Shown piece by piece: positions 63,849 through 64,000 of a stretch of DNA of 64,000 nucleotides. Each line of letters opens with the position of its first letter. The first letter of the stretch is position 1. The notes under the pieces were generated by a model, which was given only the letters and a program-made list of their open reading frames with translations, was not told where the DNA came from and made no database searches. A program made the position numbers and the translations under genes. Source of the stretch: Butyrivibrio sp. XPD2002 (lineage in GTDB: Bacteria > Bacillota > Clostridia > Lachnospirales > Lachnospiraceae); the NCBI RefSeq assembly GCF_000423945.1, contig NZ_AUIY01000025.1:16003-80002 (forward strand), written 5' to 3'.

Positions 63849-64000
63849 ATGCTCGTGAACATTATACTTTATTTACTTGAAATCATCCATCAGCTCTATC
63901 AACAAAACTGCTGGTTGATCAACTTTATCTGTAGATATATTCCGCTTAAACAGTGGGCTTATGAGGATTCTCATTCTCCCAAATATCAAAAATTTAAGAT
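63849..64000 (+). CDS. Probable transposase, N-terminal fragment (runs off window)
   Basis: ATG 63849, AAAGGA seven bases upstream; 50 codons open to the window edge. Start MLVNIILYLLEIIHQ, then IPLKQWAYEDSHSPKYQKFK, a pattern recalled from N-termini of multicopy clostridial transposases; the family cannot be settled from 50 residues. The palindrome AGTGTCtaatCGACACT at about 63721-63738 may mark the element's left end. Confidence 0.5.
   Translation, partial: MLVNIILYLLEIIHQLYQQNCWLINFICRYIPLKQWAYEDSHSPKYQKFK

Overview
The window looks like a chromosomal segment of a low-to-mid G+C Firmicute of the Lachnospiraceae (Butyrivibrio, Pseudobutyrivibrio or Roseburia-like). This rests on the gene order dgt-dnaG-rpoD-trmK-nucleoside kinase, lepA-hemW, a DUF6465 protein, several Lachnospiraceae-style secreted proteins, GTG/TTG starts with strong Shine-Dalgarno sites, and a tRNA without an encoded CCA. 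The genus is an inference. Most genes lie on the minus strand.

Layout. 1-4.3 kb: anaerobic glycerol operon (glpK, a GlpA-like oxidoreductase with an Fe-S domain, a second FAD oxidoreductase, start of a DUF1667 gene). 4.4-6.2 kb: a ROK regulator next to two sugar-gene remnants joined by a deletion (a sulfoquinovosidase-like GH31 N-terminus and an isomerase C-terminus). 6.4-11 kb: small protein, membrane-anchored serpin, Nudix, phosphoesterase, membrane-anchored transglutaminase-like protein. 11.1-11.75 kb: a ~620-bp fold-back (MITE-like) element with an 8-9 bp target duplication, inserted at the last codons of a GT-C type membrane protein gene. 13.9-21.3 kb: a LacI-controlled sugar operon (binding protein, two permeases, LacI regulator, GH35 beta-galactosidase) with promoter, operators and terminator visible but no ATPase gene.

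21.5-26.2 kb: immunity-like gene and JAMM-motif fragment overlapping dprA, then comM/yifB and a lone pilT. 26.2-31.3 kb: fucO, TetR regulator, hemW, lepA. 31.5-32.6 kb: secreted protein and rpsT. 32.7-35.1 kb: two CobW-type GTPases (one with a large His-rich tract, one fused to a YcgQ-like C-terminal domain), probably metal homeostasis. 35.1-40.1 kb: MATE exporter, secreted trypsin-like protease, rnpB followed by a ~200-bp fold-back element, lipase-like hydrolase, GNAT, cupin. 40.2-43.7 kb: Rpn-family nuclease and a 741-residue anchored coiled-coil surface protein.

43.8-50.7 kb: macromolecular synthesis operon (dgt, dnaG, rpoD with a histone-H1-like tail, trmK, TGS-uridine kinase-like protein). 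50.8-52.2 kb: small proteins separated by tandem 74-bp structured repeats, also present behind fucO. 52.4-56.5 kb: a chemoreceptor followed by two tandemly duplicated sugar-binding lipoproteins without permeases. 56.5-64 kb: thymidine kinase, secreted protein, Nudix, a hybrid histidine kinase whose HPt histidine is replaced by aspartate, tRNA-Leu(AAG), a GPH symporter, an MBL-fold protein, and the start of a probable transposase gene at the right edge.

The most unusual items are the two fold-back elements, the covarying 3'-UTR repeat family, the deletion-fused sugar remnants, the permease-less receptor/binding-protein cassette and the HPt-degenerate kinase.
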